DNA from: E44-bin32 sp034430615
Lineage (GTDB): Bacteria; Chloroflexota; Anaerolineae; Anaerolineales; E44-bin32
DNA length: 64,000 nt
Reading direction: 5' to 3'
Assembly: GCA_034430615.1 (NCBI GenBank)
Contig: DAOUEJ010000203.1
Span: forward strand, 12,226-76,225
The notes beneath the pieces were generated by a model. The model made no database searches. It was given only the letters and a program-made list of their open reading frames with translations, and had not been told where the DNA came from. The position numbers and the translations under genes are program-made. Positions 8,050 to 15,606 of the stretch are shown here, in pieces; positions within the stretch are counted from its first letter, which is position 1, and each line of letters starts with the position of its first letter.

Positions 8050-9285
8050 TTAGTCCTCATGAAGCGGCTTCTCCTCCATCTGGACATCCATCTCGGTCAA
8101 GATCTCGCTCACCCGATCTTTGAGGGTACCTTTTTTGGGTTTCCTCTTCCCCAGCCCTTTCAGCCTCGCTACCAGGGCGTCTCTGACAGCGCGTGAGATG
8201 CGCTGCAGTTGATCGCTCGTGATGTCCGAGCCGCTTTCGAACCAGGTGGCGGTCGCATACCCGATGGCGGCTGTCGTGCCGGCGGCGACGGCCGCCGCGA
8301 CCAGCCAACCTGGCGGCCCTCCAAATTTACTCAGTTCATAGAACAGGCTCCGTCCAACCAGGCCGAGGCCGAAAGTAGCGATCAGTTCGCGGGCCCGGGC
8401 CAATGTCATGCGCTGATCGTAGATACGGGCTAGCCCAATCACCATTGCCGCCTGGAGCCCGATGAGCGGGAAGAAATCCAGAAAGGGCAGCGGCGTGATG
8501 GCTACCGCAGCTGCGGTCGAGGCAGCCCGCGCAATCGCCCCCTGCGCCAGATCCCAGCGGTAGCGAGGGATGGCCGCCCCGATGGCGGCCGCAATCCCGG
8601 GTTCAGTCCGGGCCACCGCCTGCAAAACGCGACCGATACCCTCTCCTTGTTTCGCACTCACCGGGATGATTTGATCGCTGCGTATGCCCAGCTCGGCTGC
8701 CGCCCTACCGATCACCTGCGGGCGCTCGCGACCGATCAGGTCGATCTTGTTCAGTGACACCACCAACGGCCTCTCAAGGGCCATCAGATCATGAAACAAT
8801 CGCTTTTCAGGATCCCCTATCCCGTGGCTGGCGTCAAAGAGGGCCAGGAGGACATCCGCTTCCGCCGCCGCAGTCAGCGCCAGCGCCCGCTCGCCCTCGC
8901 CTACCTGCCCGACGGCATCCGCCCCTGGTGTATCAACCACCACGAACAGCCCGGTCTCTGCCGCCTTGGACACACGGGTCGTTCCGGGCACTGCGCTGAC
9001 CTGTGCCCGGTCGCTCTTGGATTGGATCAACTGGTTATATAGGGTGGATTTACCCGCATTGGCCGGCCCAACGATGGCCACCCGCTGTTGTCTCCCGGTG
9101 GCGAAACGCACGTGCTCGGCGGCACGCTTCAGAAGATCGCGCCAGCCCTTCCCTTCCCCGGGAATCTGACTGACCGCATCCATCAATCTTCCTTTTTCTC
9201 CCTCCGGCAGATCATCCCACAGTCGCTGGATCAACACCGGCCAGCGACCGACAAACTCCTGTGACTGCTTCTCTTTTTCAGGCAT
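8050..9285 (-). CDS. Era/Der-type GTPase with C-terminal DUF697 membrane-associating domain
   Basis: 411 residues. The G domain shows G1 GPANAGKST (73-81), G3 DTPG (118-121), G4 NKID (179-182) and G5 SAK (210-212), in the TrmE-Era-EngA-like group. From about residue 240 a DUF697-like region follows with the signature LPFLDFFPLIGLQAAMV and two further hydrophobic stretches, suggesting attachment to the membrane. The C-terminus is basic and then acidic. Such GTPase-DUF697 proteins are widespread, and their function is not established. It is not Era or Der itself: there is no KH domain and only one G domain. The gene is monocistronic by position, with AT-rich intergenic DNA upstream. Confidence 0.88.
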   Translation of the reverse strand: MPEKEKQSQEFVGRWPVLIQRLWDDLPEGEKGRLMDAVSQIPGEGKGWRDLLKRAAEHVRFATGRQQRVAIVGPANAGKSTLYNQLIQSKSDRAQVSAVPGTTRVSKAAETGLFVVVDTPGADAVGQVGEGERALALTAAAEADVLLALFDASHGIGDPEKRLFHDLMALERPLVVSLNKIDLIGRERPQVIGRAAAELGIRSDQIIPVSAKQGEGIGRVLQAVARTEPGIAAAIGAAIPRYRWDLAQGAIARAASTAAAVAITPLPFLDFFPLIGLQAAMVIGLARIYDQRMTLARARELIATFGLGLVGRSLFYELSKFGGPPGWLVAAAVAAGTTAAIGYATATWFESGSDITSDQLQRISRAVRDALVARLKGLGKRKPKKGTLKDRVSEILTEMDVQMEEKPLHED

Positions 9286-9768
9286 TCCAGAAACCTCTCG
9301 ATCTCATCAAGACCATTTTAAACCGGTATCTGTGGATAATTGGCTTAAAACTGTGGATAAGCGGGATGATCTGGGGAGAACCATGCACAACCTCCGCCGT
9401 CCGTACCCCCGCAGCTAGGGGTAAGCCAATCCGTCATCACTAGATATGGAGTTTTCCAAAGAAAAACCTGGTGCTCGCAGAATTCATCCACATTTCAACC
9501 ACAATGCCCTGTGAGCGCTTTTTTGTTTCATGTGCGGTCCATCTAGGGGATAAACAGATGAGAGCCCCCAGCAGTGTGTATTTTTGTTCTCGTTAGGTCT
9601 GCCTCTCCACATACCCACAATCCCTACGACAACTACTACATATTAATAGATCATCATAAGAAATGTGAATAATAAGTAGTGTTTCTCCCACTCATATAAA
9701 AACTGCGCAGATACGCTCAGGAAGAAAAAGAGCATGTCTGCGCAGTAAAAAAACTTGCAAAAGAGAGT
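9286..9768. other. AT-rich intergenic region with DnaA-box-like sites
   Basis: 483 bases without a credible gene. The part from 9620 to 9700 is clearly AT-rich compared with its surroundings. Two perfect copies of TGTGGATAA (complement of the DnaA box TTATCCACA) lie at 9331-9339 and 9352-9360, exactly 21 bases apart, i.e. on the same face of the helix. TGTGAATAA at 9664-9672 also fits the TTATNCACA consensus, and TCATCCACA at 9484-9492 differs by one base. No dnaA, dnaN or parAB gene is in the window, so assignment as oriC is only a possibility. The region also holds the upstream sequence of the GTPase gene and the terminator of gdhA. Confidence 0.5.
9702..9746 (-). terminator. Terminator-like inverted repeat after glutamate dehydrogenase
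   Basis: ACTGCGCAGA (9702-9711) and its exact complement TCTGCGCAGT (9737-9746) flank 25 bases. Read on the minus strand, the stem is followed by TTTTTATAT, as expected at the end of the gdhA transcript. The core CTGCGCAG is itself a palindrome, so the two arms are direct as well as inverted repeats. Confidence 0.55.
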
Positions 9769-11043
9769 CTATAACCAACCGCGGAACTGCATGGCGTTCA
9801 CAACGCGGTCGATGGCCACGATGTAGGCAGCATCACGCATCGCTACCTTGTGTTCGTTGGCGGTGCCAAGAACGGCCTGGAAGGCGTGGGTCATTTTCTC
9901 GTCGAGGCGAGTTAGGACTTCGTCCCGGGTCCAGTAGAAATTCATATCGTTTTGGACACCCTCGAAGTAAGAGACCGTCACTCCGCCGGCATTGCACAGG
10001 AAATCCGGTATCACGAAGACATTGTTTTTCAGGAGTGCTGCTTCTGCATCCGGGGTTGTTGGACCGTTCGCACCTTCTGCCACTATGTGGACTTTTGCGC
10101 TGATAAGCCCCACATTATCCTTAGTGATCTGGGCTTCGATCGCAGCTGGTATGACCACATCAACATCTTTGCTCAGCCATGCATCACCATCCTCGATCTT
10201 GTATCCGGCAGATTTGGCTTGATCCTGATCGATGGAACCATAGATGTCCGTGATGCTCTGCAGGAAACGGGCGTCGATGCCATCGTCCTTGCTGTAGGTG
10301 AAGGAGGCCTTGGCTGTGTGATCCCAGCATGAAACGGCAACGACCTTACCTCCAAGGAAGTCCTGAAAACCCATTGCTGCGTACTGGGCGACGTTTCCGA
10401 AGCCCTGGATGGAGGCGGTAGATTGCGTCGAATCCAGGCCGAGATGTTTCATGGCCTCCCGCAGTGTGTAAACGACACCGAACCCGGTTGCCTCTGTACG
10501 GCCAGCTGACCCGCCCGCTCCAACCGGTTTACCGGTGATGACACCGGGTTGGTATTCGCCGATGAGCTTGGTGTATTCATCCATCATCCAGCCCATCATC
10601 TGCGGGGTGGTTCCCACATCCGGGGCGGGAACATCGCTCCTGGGGCCGATGTTCTTCCAGATCTGGTCAATCCAGCCCCGGCACAGGCGCTCCTTCTCGC
10701 CAGTCGATAATGTAGCCGGATCGACTGCGACCCCGCCCTTCCCTCCTCCGAGAGGGATGTCTGCGACAGCACACTTCCAGGTCATCCACATCGCCAACGC
10801 GCGGATGGTATCCATCGTCTCGCTGGGGTGGAAGCGAATGCCGCCCTTGGACGGCCCACGCGCATCGCTGTGCTGCACACGGTAACCGAAGAATACCTGG
10901 ATGCTGCCATCATCCATCCGGACCGGAATCTGGAAGCGGAATTCCCGCAGTGGCCAACGCAAGACGGAGGAAACCCCCGGCTCCAGGTTGATGAGCTTGG
11001 CCACCTTGTCGAACTGAGACTGTGCCATTTCAAATGCGTTCAC
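9769..11043 (-). CDS. gdhA: Glutamate dehydrogenase (Glu/Leu/Phe/Val dehydrogenase family)
   Basis: 424 residues, typical of the hexameric small-subunit glutamate dehydrogenases. It would interconvert glutamate and 2-oxoglutarate + ammonia with NAD(P). Seen: substrate-binding KCAVADIP (Lys90), the catalytic lysine in PLGGGKGG (Lys102), the catalytic aspartate in VPAPDVGT (Asp142), and a Rossmann loop GFGNVAQ (214-220). Three proline/glycine-rich blocks near 170-182 match bacterial NAD-linked enzymes, but cofactor preference cannot be fixed. A terminator-like repeat follows, and gatB lies 98 bases upstream on the same strand. The function suits amino-acid catabolism together with the aminotransferase and tyrosine phenol-lyase nearby. 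Confidence 0.93.
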   Translation of the reverse strand: MNAFEMAQSQFDKVAKLINLEPGVSSVLRWPLREFRFQIPVRMDDGSIQVFFGYRVQHSDARGPSKGGIRFHPSETMDTIRALAMWMTWKCAVADIPLGGGKGGVAVDPATLSTGEKERLCRGWIDQIWKNIGPRSDVPAPDVGTTPQMMGWMMDEYTKLIGEYQPGVITGKPVGAGGSAGRTEATGFGVVYTLREAMKHLGLDSTQSTASIQGFGNVAQYAAMGFQDFLGGKVVAVSCWDHTAKASFTYSKDDGIDARFLQSITDIYGSIDQDQAKSAGYKIEDGDAWLSKDVDVVIPAAIEAQITKDNVGLISAKVHIVAEGANGPTTPDAEAALLKNNVFVIPDFLCNAGGVTVSYFEGVQNDMNFYWTRDEVLTRLDEKMTHAFQAVLGTANEHKVAMRDAAYIVAIDRVVNAMQFRGWL

Positions 11044-11141
11044 TTTATTCCCTCAACTTCGGATAGGTTGTGATGGGTGAGTTGTGCCCATCAGCGGACA
11101 GTGAGATAAGACCGGGTTTCGGATGCTGAGTCCCGCATCGA

Positions 11142-12617
11142 TCATGCATGGGTATCAGGGCTCCACCTGGAAAGAGACTCCAGGAGAATATCTCGAGCAA
11201 GGGTAGGTTCAGCGCGCCCGCTGGCTGTACGCATCACCTGACCCAGGAGCCATTTTTCGAGCGCGTGCTTGCCTGAAAGGTATTGTTCTACCTGTTCAGG
11301 GTTCTCGTGAAGAACCTGTTCAACCCAGGCGGTGATCGCGGTTCGATCTTTGACGATGCCTACCCCCAATGAAGAAACGATATCCTGGGGATCGCCTCCC
11401 ATCCTCACGATCTCGCCCAGCACGGACTTAGCGCTGGTTGTGTTGATCTCTCCCCGCTCGACCATGGCCACCAGCCTGGCGAGCGCAAGGGGTGTTATCT
11501 TTGTTTCGGCCAGGCTGAGGCCAACCTCGTTCAGGATTCCGAACAGCTCGCTCGTAAGCCAATTCGCAATCCTGGAGGGAGGTAGTTCCGGCTCGCCCGA
11601 GACGGCGGCCTCGAAAAACTCTGCCACTTCCTTTTCCGCCGCGATCACCTGGGCCAGGTACGGGGAAAGCCGCATCTCCAGGACATAGCGGTTCTGCTTT
11701 ACGAAGGGTAGTTCGGGAAGTGATCGTCGGATCTCGGCGATCCAGCCGGGATCCAGGACCAGTGGAGGTAAGTCGGGCTCGGGGAAGTAGCGGTAATCAT
11801 GCGCTTCCTCTTTACTGCGCTGGGAGACGGTCTCACCAGTTGTTTCGTCCCAACCTAGAGTTTCCTGGATGATAGGCACTCCCTGATCCGTGAGAGAGCT
11901 CTGCCGCTCGAGCTCGAATTCCACGGCGCGCAGCATACTGCGGAATGAATTCAGATTTTTAATCTCGGTCCTGGTTGAAAGCTCACGGCTGCCGGGTGGC
12001 CGGATGGAAACATTCGCCTCGAAGCGGATCACCCCTTTGTCCATGTCGCCGCTGTTGACTTCCAGATAGCGGAGAAGGGAGCGGAGCGTGGTAGCGTAGG
12101 CCTTTACCTCCTCAAGCGAGGCAAGCTCAGGCTCGCTCACGATTTCGAGCAGCGGCACCCCGGCTCGATTAAAGTCGACCAGCGAGAATCCGTCCTCGTG
12201 GAAGAGTTTGCCGGTATCCTCCTCAAGGTGGACGCGCCGGATGTTGATGCGCTTCTCTCCGTCGGGAGTTTCAATCGGGAGAAAACCACCGGATGCAAGC
12301 GGCAGTTCGTACTGTGAGATCTGGTATCCCTTGGGCAGATCGGGGTAGAAATAATTTTTTCGGGCAAAGACGCTCCGCTCGGCGATCTGGCAGTCCAGGG
12401 CGAGAGCGACGCGCAGTGCGAACTCTACTGCTCTCTCGTTGATGACGGGCAGCGTTCCCGGCATGCCGGTGCAAATTTCACATACCGAGGTGTTGGGCTC
12501 AGCCAGGGTCAGGTCCACGAGTGCACAACCACAGAACATTTTCGAGCGGGTGAGCATCTCGGCGTGGATTTCCAAACCGATTACGGCCTCATATTGCGAG
12601 CGCACCTTGGAGTTCAT
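11142..12617 (-). CDS. gatB: Aspartyl/glutamyl-tRNA(Asn/Gln) amidotransferase subunit B
   Basis: The protein contains the GatB N-terminal signature YEAVIGLEIHAEM, the metal-binding cysteines in FCGC...CEICTGMPG, HYR/YFPEPDLPP, and a C-terminal YqeY-like tRNA-binding tail. GatB phosphorylates misacylated Glu-tRNA(Gln) or Asp-tRNA(Asn), which GatA then amidates. I chose the ATG at 12617 (491 residues) because family members start a few residues before YEAVIG. A GTG at 12680, adjacent to the upstream stop, would add 21 residues. The gene lies at the end of a minus-strand run that begins with gatC and gatA, separated from them by four other genes. Confidence 0.93.
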   Translation of the reverse strand: MNSKVRSQYEAVIGLEIHAEMLTRSKMFCGCALVDLTLAEPNTSVCEICTGMPGTLPVINERAVEFALRVALALDCQIAERSVFARKNYFYPDLPKGYQISQYELPLASGGFLPIETPDGEKRINIRRVHLEEDTGKLFHEDGFSLVDFNRAGVPLLEIVSEPELASLEEVKAYATTLRSLLRYLEVNSGDMDKGVIRFEANVSIRPPGSRELSTRTEIKNLNSFRSMLRAVEFELERQSSLTDQGVPIIQETLGWDETTGETVSQRSKEEAHDYRYFPEPDLPPLVLDPGWIAEIRRSLPELPFVKQNRYVLEMRLSPYLAQVIAAEKEVAEFFEAAVSGEPELPPSRIANWLTSELFGILNEVGLSLAETKITPLALARLVAMVERGEINTTSAKSVLGEIVRMGGDPQDIVSSLGVGIVKDRTAITAWVEQVLHENPEQVEQYLSGKHALEKWLLGQVMRTASGRAEPTLARDILLESLSRWSPDTHA

Positions 12618-12682
12618 CGGGTATGGGATCCCGAGAGCGAGGTCAGGTTTGTCGAGAGCTGCCAGTTCATCCCGGATCACAT

Positions 12683-13837
12683 CTAGCCATGTCGCTGCAT
12701 GAAACGCATCATTCGTTCCAGAGCTTCCTCAATCTGCTCGTAGTCTGTCGCGTATGAGCAGCGAACGAACCCACCGGCCCCGAAGGCATTCCCTGGGACA
12801 ACCGCAACCTTTTCTTCCTGGAGCAGCCGGTCGGCGAACTGCTCATCGTCCATTCCGCTGGTTTCGATCGAGGGGAAGGCATAAAACGCGCCGTGTGGTT
12901 CGAAGGTGGTCAAACCCAGTTCGTTCAGCCCATCTACAATCAACCGCCGCCGCCGATCGTATTCGGCCAACATGCGTTGCACGTGCTCCTCTCCGCTCTT
13001 GAGCGCTTCGAGCGCGGCAAATTGGGACACGGTTGGGGCAGACATGATCGTGTATTGATGCACCTTGCGCAGGCCTCCCAGGACAACCTCGGGGGCGGCG
13101 GCGTATCCAATCCGCCAGCCGGTCATCGCGTAATCCTTGGAAAAGCCACCCAATGTGATCGTTCGCTCACGCATCCCGGGCAGCGCCGCAAAGCAAACAT
13201 GCTGGTGGTCGTAGACCAGGCGGTCATAGATCTCATCCGAGATGACAAGCAGATCGTGCTGTTCGGCCAACTGCGCAAGCTCAGCCAATCGATCGCGGGT
13301 CATGACTGCCCCGGTCGGATTGTTGGGATACCCGATCAGGAGTGCTTTTGTGCGTGGAGTGATGAGATCGGCCACGGCCTGGGCGCTGACCTGGAACGAA
13401 TCCTCCACCTGGGTCCGGAGGGCAATGGGTGTGCCACCGGCAAACACCACTTCCGGTTGGTAGGAAACGAAGCAGGGAGTTGGGACGATCACTTCATCCC
13501 CGGGGTCGATGATGGCAGTCAGGGCAAGATAGAGAGCCTCCGATACGCCAACCGTGATGAGCAGCTCGCTCTCTGGGTTGTAACTAACGCCGTACAGGCG
13601 ATCGAGATGGGAAGACAGCGCCTGGCGCAGTTCAAGGATCCCGGAATTGGAGGTGTAATGAGTTTCGCCAAGTTGAAGTGATTTAATCCCGCTGGCCAGA
13701 ATCGGGTCGGGTGTGACGAAATCCGGTTCCCCGATTCCGAGCGAGATGACATCATCCATCGTAGCTGCAATGTCAAAGAAACGGCGAATACCAGAGGGGG
13801 GGACGTCAGCCACTCGTCGAGCGATGAAATCACGCAT
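12683..13837 (-). CDS. Class I/II PLP aminotransferase (aspartate/aromatic type)
   Basis: 384 residues, complete. A fold-type I aminotransferase: GEPDF near the N-terminus, YTSNSGILELRQA, the PNNPTG motif (171-176), DEIYDRLVY, the Schiff-base lysine in GGFSKDYAMTGWRIGY (Lys234), and the C-terminal RCSYAT with the carboxylate-binding arginine. It most resembles the subfamily annotated as aspartate or aromatic aminotransferases (AspB/PatA-like), transferring amino groups to 2-oxoglutarate. Exact substrate preference is not visible. It lies 41 bases after a small conserved gene and just before gatB. With glutamate dehydrogenase it could form a transdeamination pair. Confidence 0.88.
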   Translation of the reverse strand: MRDFIARRVADVPPSGIRRFFDIAATMDDVISLGIGEPDFVTPDPILASGIKSLQLGETHYTSNSGILELRQALSSHLDRLYGVSYNPESELLITVGVSEALYLALTAIIDPGDEVIVPTPCFVSYQPEVVFAGGTPIALRTQVEDSFQVSAQAVADLITPRTKALLIGYPNNPTGAVMTRDRLAELAQLAEQHDLLVISDEIYDRLVYDHQHVCFAALPGMRERTITLGGFSKDYAMTGWRIGYAAAPEVVLGGLRKVHQYTIMSAPTVSQFAALEALKSGEEHVQRMLAEYDRRRRLIVDGLNELGLTTFEPHGAFYAFPSIETSGMDDEQFADRLLQEEKVAVVPGNAFGAGGFVRCSYATDYEQIEEALERMMRFMQRHG

Positions 13838-13878
13838 CCGGAATCTCTCCTATCTCAGGGCTAAGACAGCGATGGGGA

Positions 13879-14100
13879 TCAGGGTATTGAGATCCGCCAT
13901 TCATCATAGAGTTCACCATAGAAGAGATCAAAGACGCGCCCATCAAGCACGCGCACGCGGAAGCGCAACCCGCCGGGGATGCGCCACCGGGCTTCAATCT
14001 CCTCGATCTCCAGCCGGTCGCCCTCCCATCGAATCGCGTTCGGGTGATCGGCATAGGTATAACCGGAATGACACTCCACTAGGTCACGCGTTGTTGTCAC
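13879..14100 (-). CDS. Small conserved protein of unknown function (73 residues)
   Basis: A short acidic/aromatic protein that reads as one compact beta-rich domain: ECHSGYTYADHPNAIRWEGD, a central I-E-E-I-E-A-R-W-R-I-P-G-G strand pair, FRVRVLDGRVFDLFY, and a C-terminal EWRI. I recall similar short proteins (E-C-x-S-G-Y-x-Y-A-x-R-P...W-x-G-x-x-x-x-V) in other Chloroflexota and thermophiles, none with a known role. It sits in the gap between the nucleotidyltransferase group and the aminotransferase on the same strand. Too small for functional inference; coding status is supported by this pattern and by its position. Confidence 0.65.
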   Translation of the reverse strand: MTTTRDLVECHSGYTYADHPNAIRWEGDRLEIEEIEARWRIPGGLRFRVRVLDGRVFDLFYGELYDEWRISIP

Positions 14101-14204
14101 AGTGACACGCGAGCCCTTTTATCATCTAGCATATGATCCCTTTTCGCCAGTGGCAAGTGACCCGTGGTGTCGATGAGACTCATCATAACCCCGCAAAGAG
14201 CTGA

Positions 14205-14569
14205 TCACGAAGCGCGTGCCAGATCAGCGAGTGCGCCCGGAAGCGTTTCCTGTGTAACAAAGAGAGCGCCTTGCACCGTCTCGTTCGCCTTTCGTTGGAC
14301 ATCGGCCTTCCCGTCCACGAAGAAGATCGGCAGGGTTTTTCCGGCCGGTTGTGTGCGCAGGCAGGGAACTGTTTCGCGACCATGTGATGGGAGCCGTGAA
14401 ATATGGATGACCACAGCCAGGTTTAGATCCTCGAGTATCCGACGGCAGGAGCGCTGGCCATCTTCTGCCTCGGTCTCTCTGCCTGCCACCCCTGTGCTCG
14501 CAGTTGGTCGGATAAACCGACGGATCCGAGCTGGTTCCAGTGGATGAGGAAAATCTTAAGGGTTATCAA
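14205..14569 (-). pseudogene. Receiver-like small protein, frameshifted
   Basis: Two adjacent frames together give a 122-codon protein that starts at a TTG (14569) with AGGACGAGG upstream, 23 bases after the nucleotidyltransferase stop. The first frame gives ITLKIFLIHWNQLGSVGL, then DQLRAQGWQAE. The second frame gives TEAEDGQRSCRRILEDL, then HISRLPSHGRETV and LPIFFVDG, to the stop at 14205. Removing one GA from CAGAGAGACC near 14490 restores GWQAETEAEDGQRS without a gap, so a two-base insertion (or one-base loss) broke it. The repaired sequence looks like a stand-alone CheY-like fold with an SRLPSHGRE motif and no clear phospho-acceptor pair. Such small proteins are of unknown function. Confidence 0.65.
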
Positions 14570-14592
14570 TACCTCGTCCTGTGGAGTCGGTC

Positions 14593-15588
14593 TCAACTCA
14601 AATCAACTTCGGAGTGGTCACCGACATTGACGAACCCATGCAGGCCGAACAAGCGAACCCCGATCCCGACCAGCGACGCATGCAGCACGCTTTCCTGGAT
14701 AAAAGCATCCTGCTCAACGATCGTATCTTTGATGACCGAACGCCGGATGACGCAATTTGGACCAATCGAGGCATAGGGACCGATTACCGATTCGGCGATC
14801 TCGGCTTCAGGGTGTACGAAAACCGGGGGAAGGAAGATTGAACCCTGGCGAAGCTGGGCGTCGCTTGAATTATCCCGGCCGTGCTCGAGCAGATAGCGGT
14901 TCGTCTCCAGCAAGGCGTCTGGTTTACCACAGTCCATCCATACATCAACCTGCCTGGTCCGCAAATCCAGCCCATCTTCAAGCATGAGGTTAATGGCATC
15001 TGCCAGGTAATACTCCCCACCGAGTCGGGTGCCGCTCGCCATTTGCTCTTCAAACGCAGTCACCAGGTCCTTCGCTTGCGGGAAATAGTAGAAACCGGCC
15101 AGGGCCAAATTAATGCTCGGATCCTCTGGTTTTTCGATCAAGCGCAGCACCCGCCCGTTTTTGTCGACATCGGCAACTCCGAAGCGGCGCGGATCGTCTA
15201 CCTCCTTCACCCACGCGATCGCCGGGCCAGCGTTCTCCAGGGGAATGGAGAGATCAGCTTCGATGATCGTGTCAACAAAGGCCAGGTAGATCGGTCCCTC
15301 AAGCCGCTCCCTCGCCAGCCAGATGGCATGGGATTGGCCCTTCATCTCATCCTGGACAACATAGCTGGCGGTTAGCTCCGGATAGCGTTTGTCCATGAAC
15401 GATTTAATCTGCTCGCCCAGGTAGCCGACGATGAAAACCACTTCATCAATGGCGGTTAATGATTCAAACATATCGAGGACATGCCCGAGCACAGGGCGTC
15501 CGGCAACACTGACCAGTGGCTTCGGCTTAGACCAGGTATGCGGCCTGAGCCGTGTCCCGAGTCCAGCCATGGGTATGACGATTTTCAT
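14593..15588 (-). CDS. Sugar-phosphate nucleotidyltransferase with left-handed beta-helix tail
   Basis: 331 residues. The N-terminal domain carries the nucleotidyltransferase signature GLGTRLRPHTWSKPKPLV, with a magnesium-binding aspartate in FVDT and EKPEDP later. From about residue 250 hexapeptide-like repeats (S-V-I-G-P-Y-A-S-I-G, N-C-V-I-R-R-S-V-I) predict a short left-handed beta-helix. It would activate a sugar-1-phosphate with NTP (glucose-1-phosphate thymidylyl- or uridylyl-transferase class). The beta-helix suggests the long RmlA/GlmU-like type, not short RmlA. The glycosyltransferase and epimerase upstream on the same strand support a role in surface polysaccharide precursor synthesis. 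It starts 18 bases after gatA. Confidence 0.87.
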   Translation of the reverse strand: MKIVIPMAGLGTRLRPHTWSKPKPLVSVAGRPVLGHVLDMFESLTAIDEVVFIVGYLGEQIKSFMDKRYPELTASYVVQDEMKGQSHAIWLARERLEGPIYLAFVDTIIEADLSIPLENAGPAIAWVKEVDDPRRFGVADVDKNGRVLRLIEKPEDPSINLALAGFYYFPQAKDLVTAFEEQMASGTRLGGEYYLADAINLMLEDGLDLRTRQVDVWMDCGKPDALLETNRYLLEHGRDNSSDAQLRQGSIFLPPVFVHPEAEIAESVIGPYASIGPNCVIRRSVIKDTIVEQDAFIQESVLHASLVGIGVRLFGLHGFVNVGDHSEVDLS

Positions 15589-15606
15589 AGACTCCCCTTC
15601 TCCTGG

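Noticed and set aside
12893..13681. 262-codon open frame on the plus strand
   Set aside because: Antisense to the aminotransferase gene with its intact PLP motifs.
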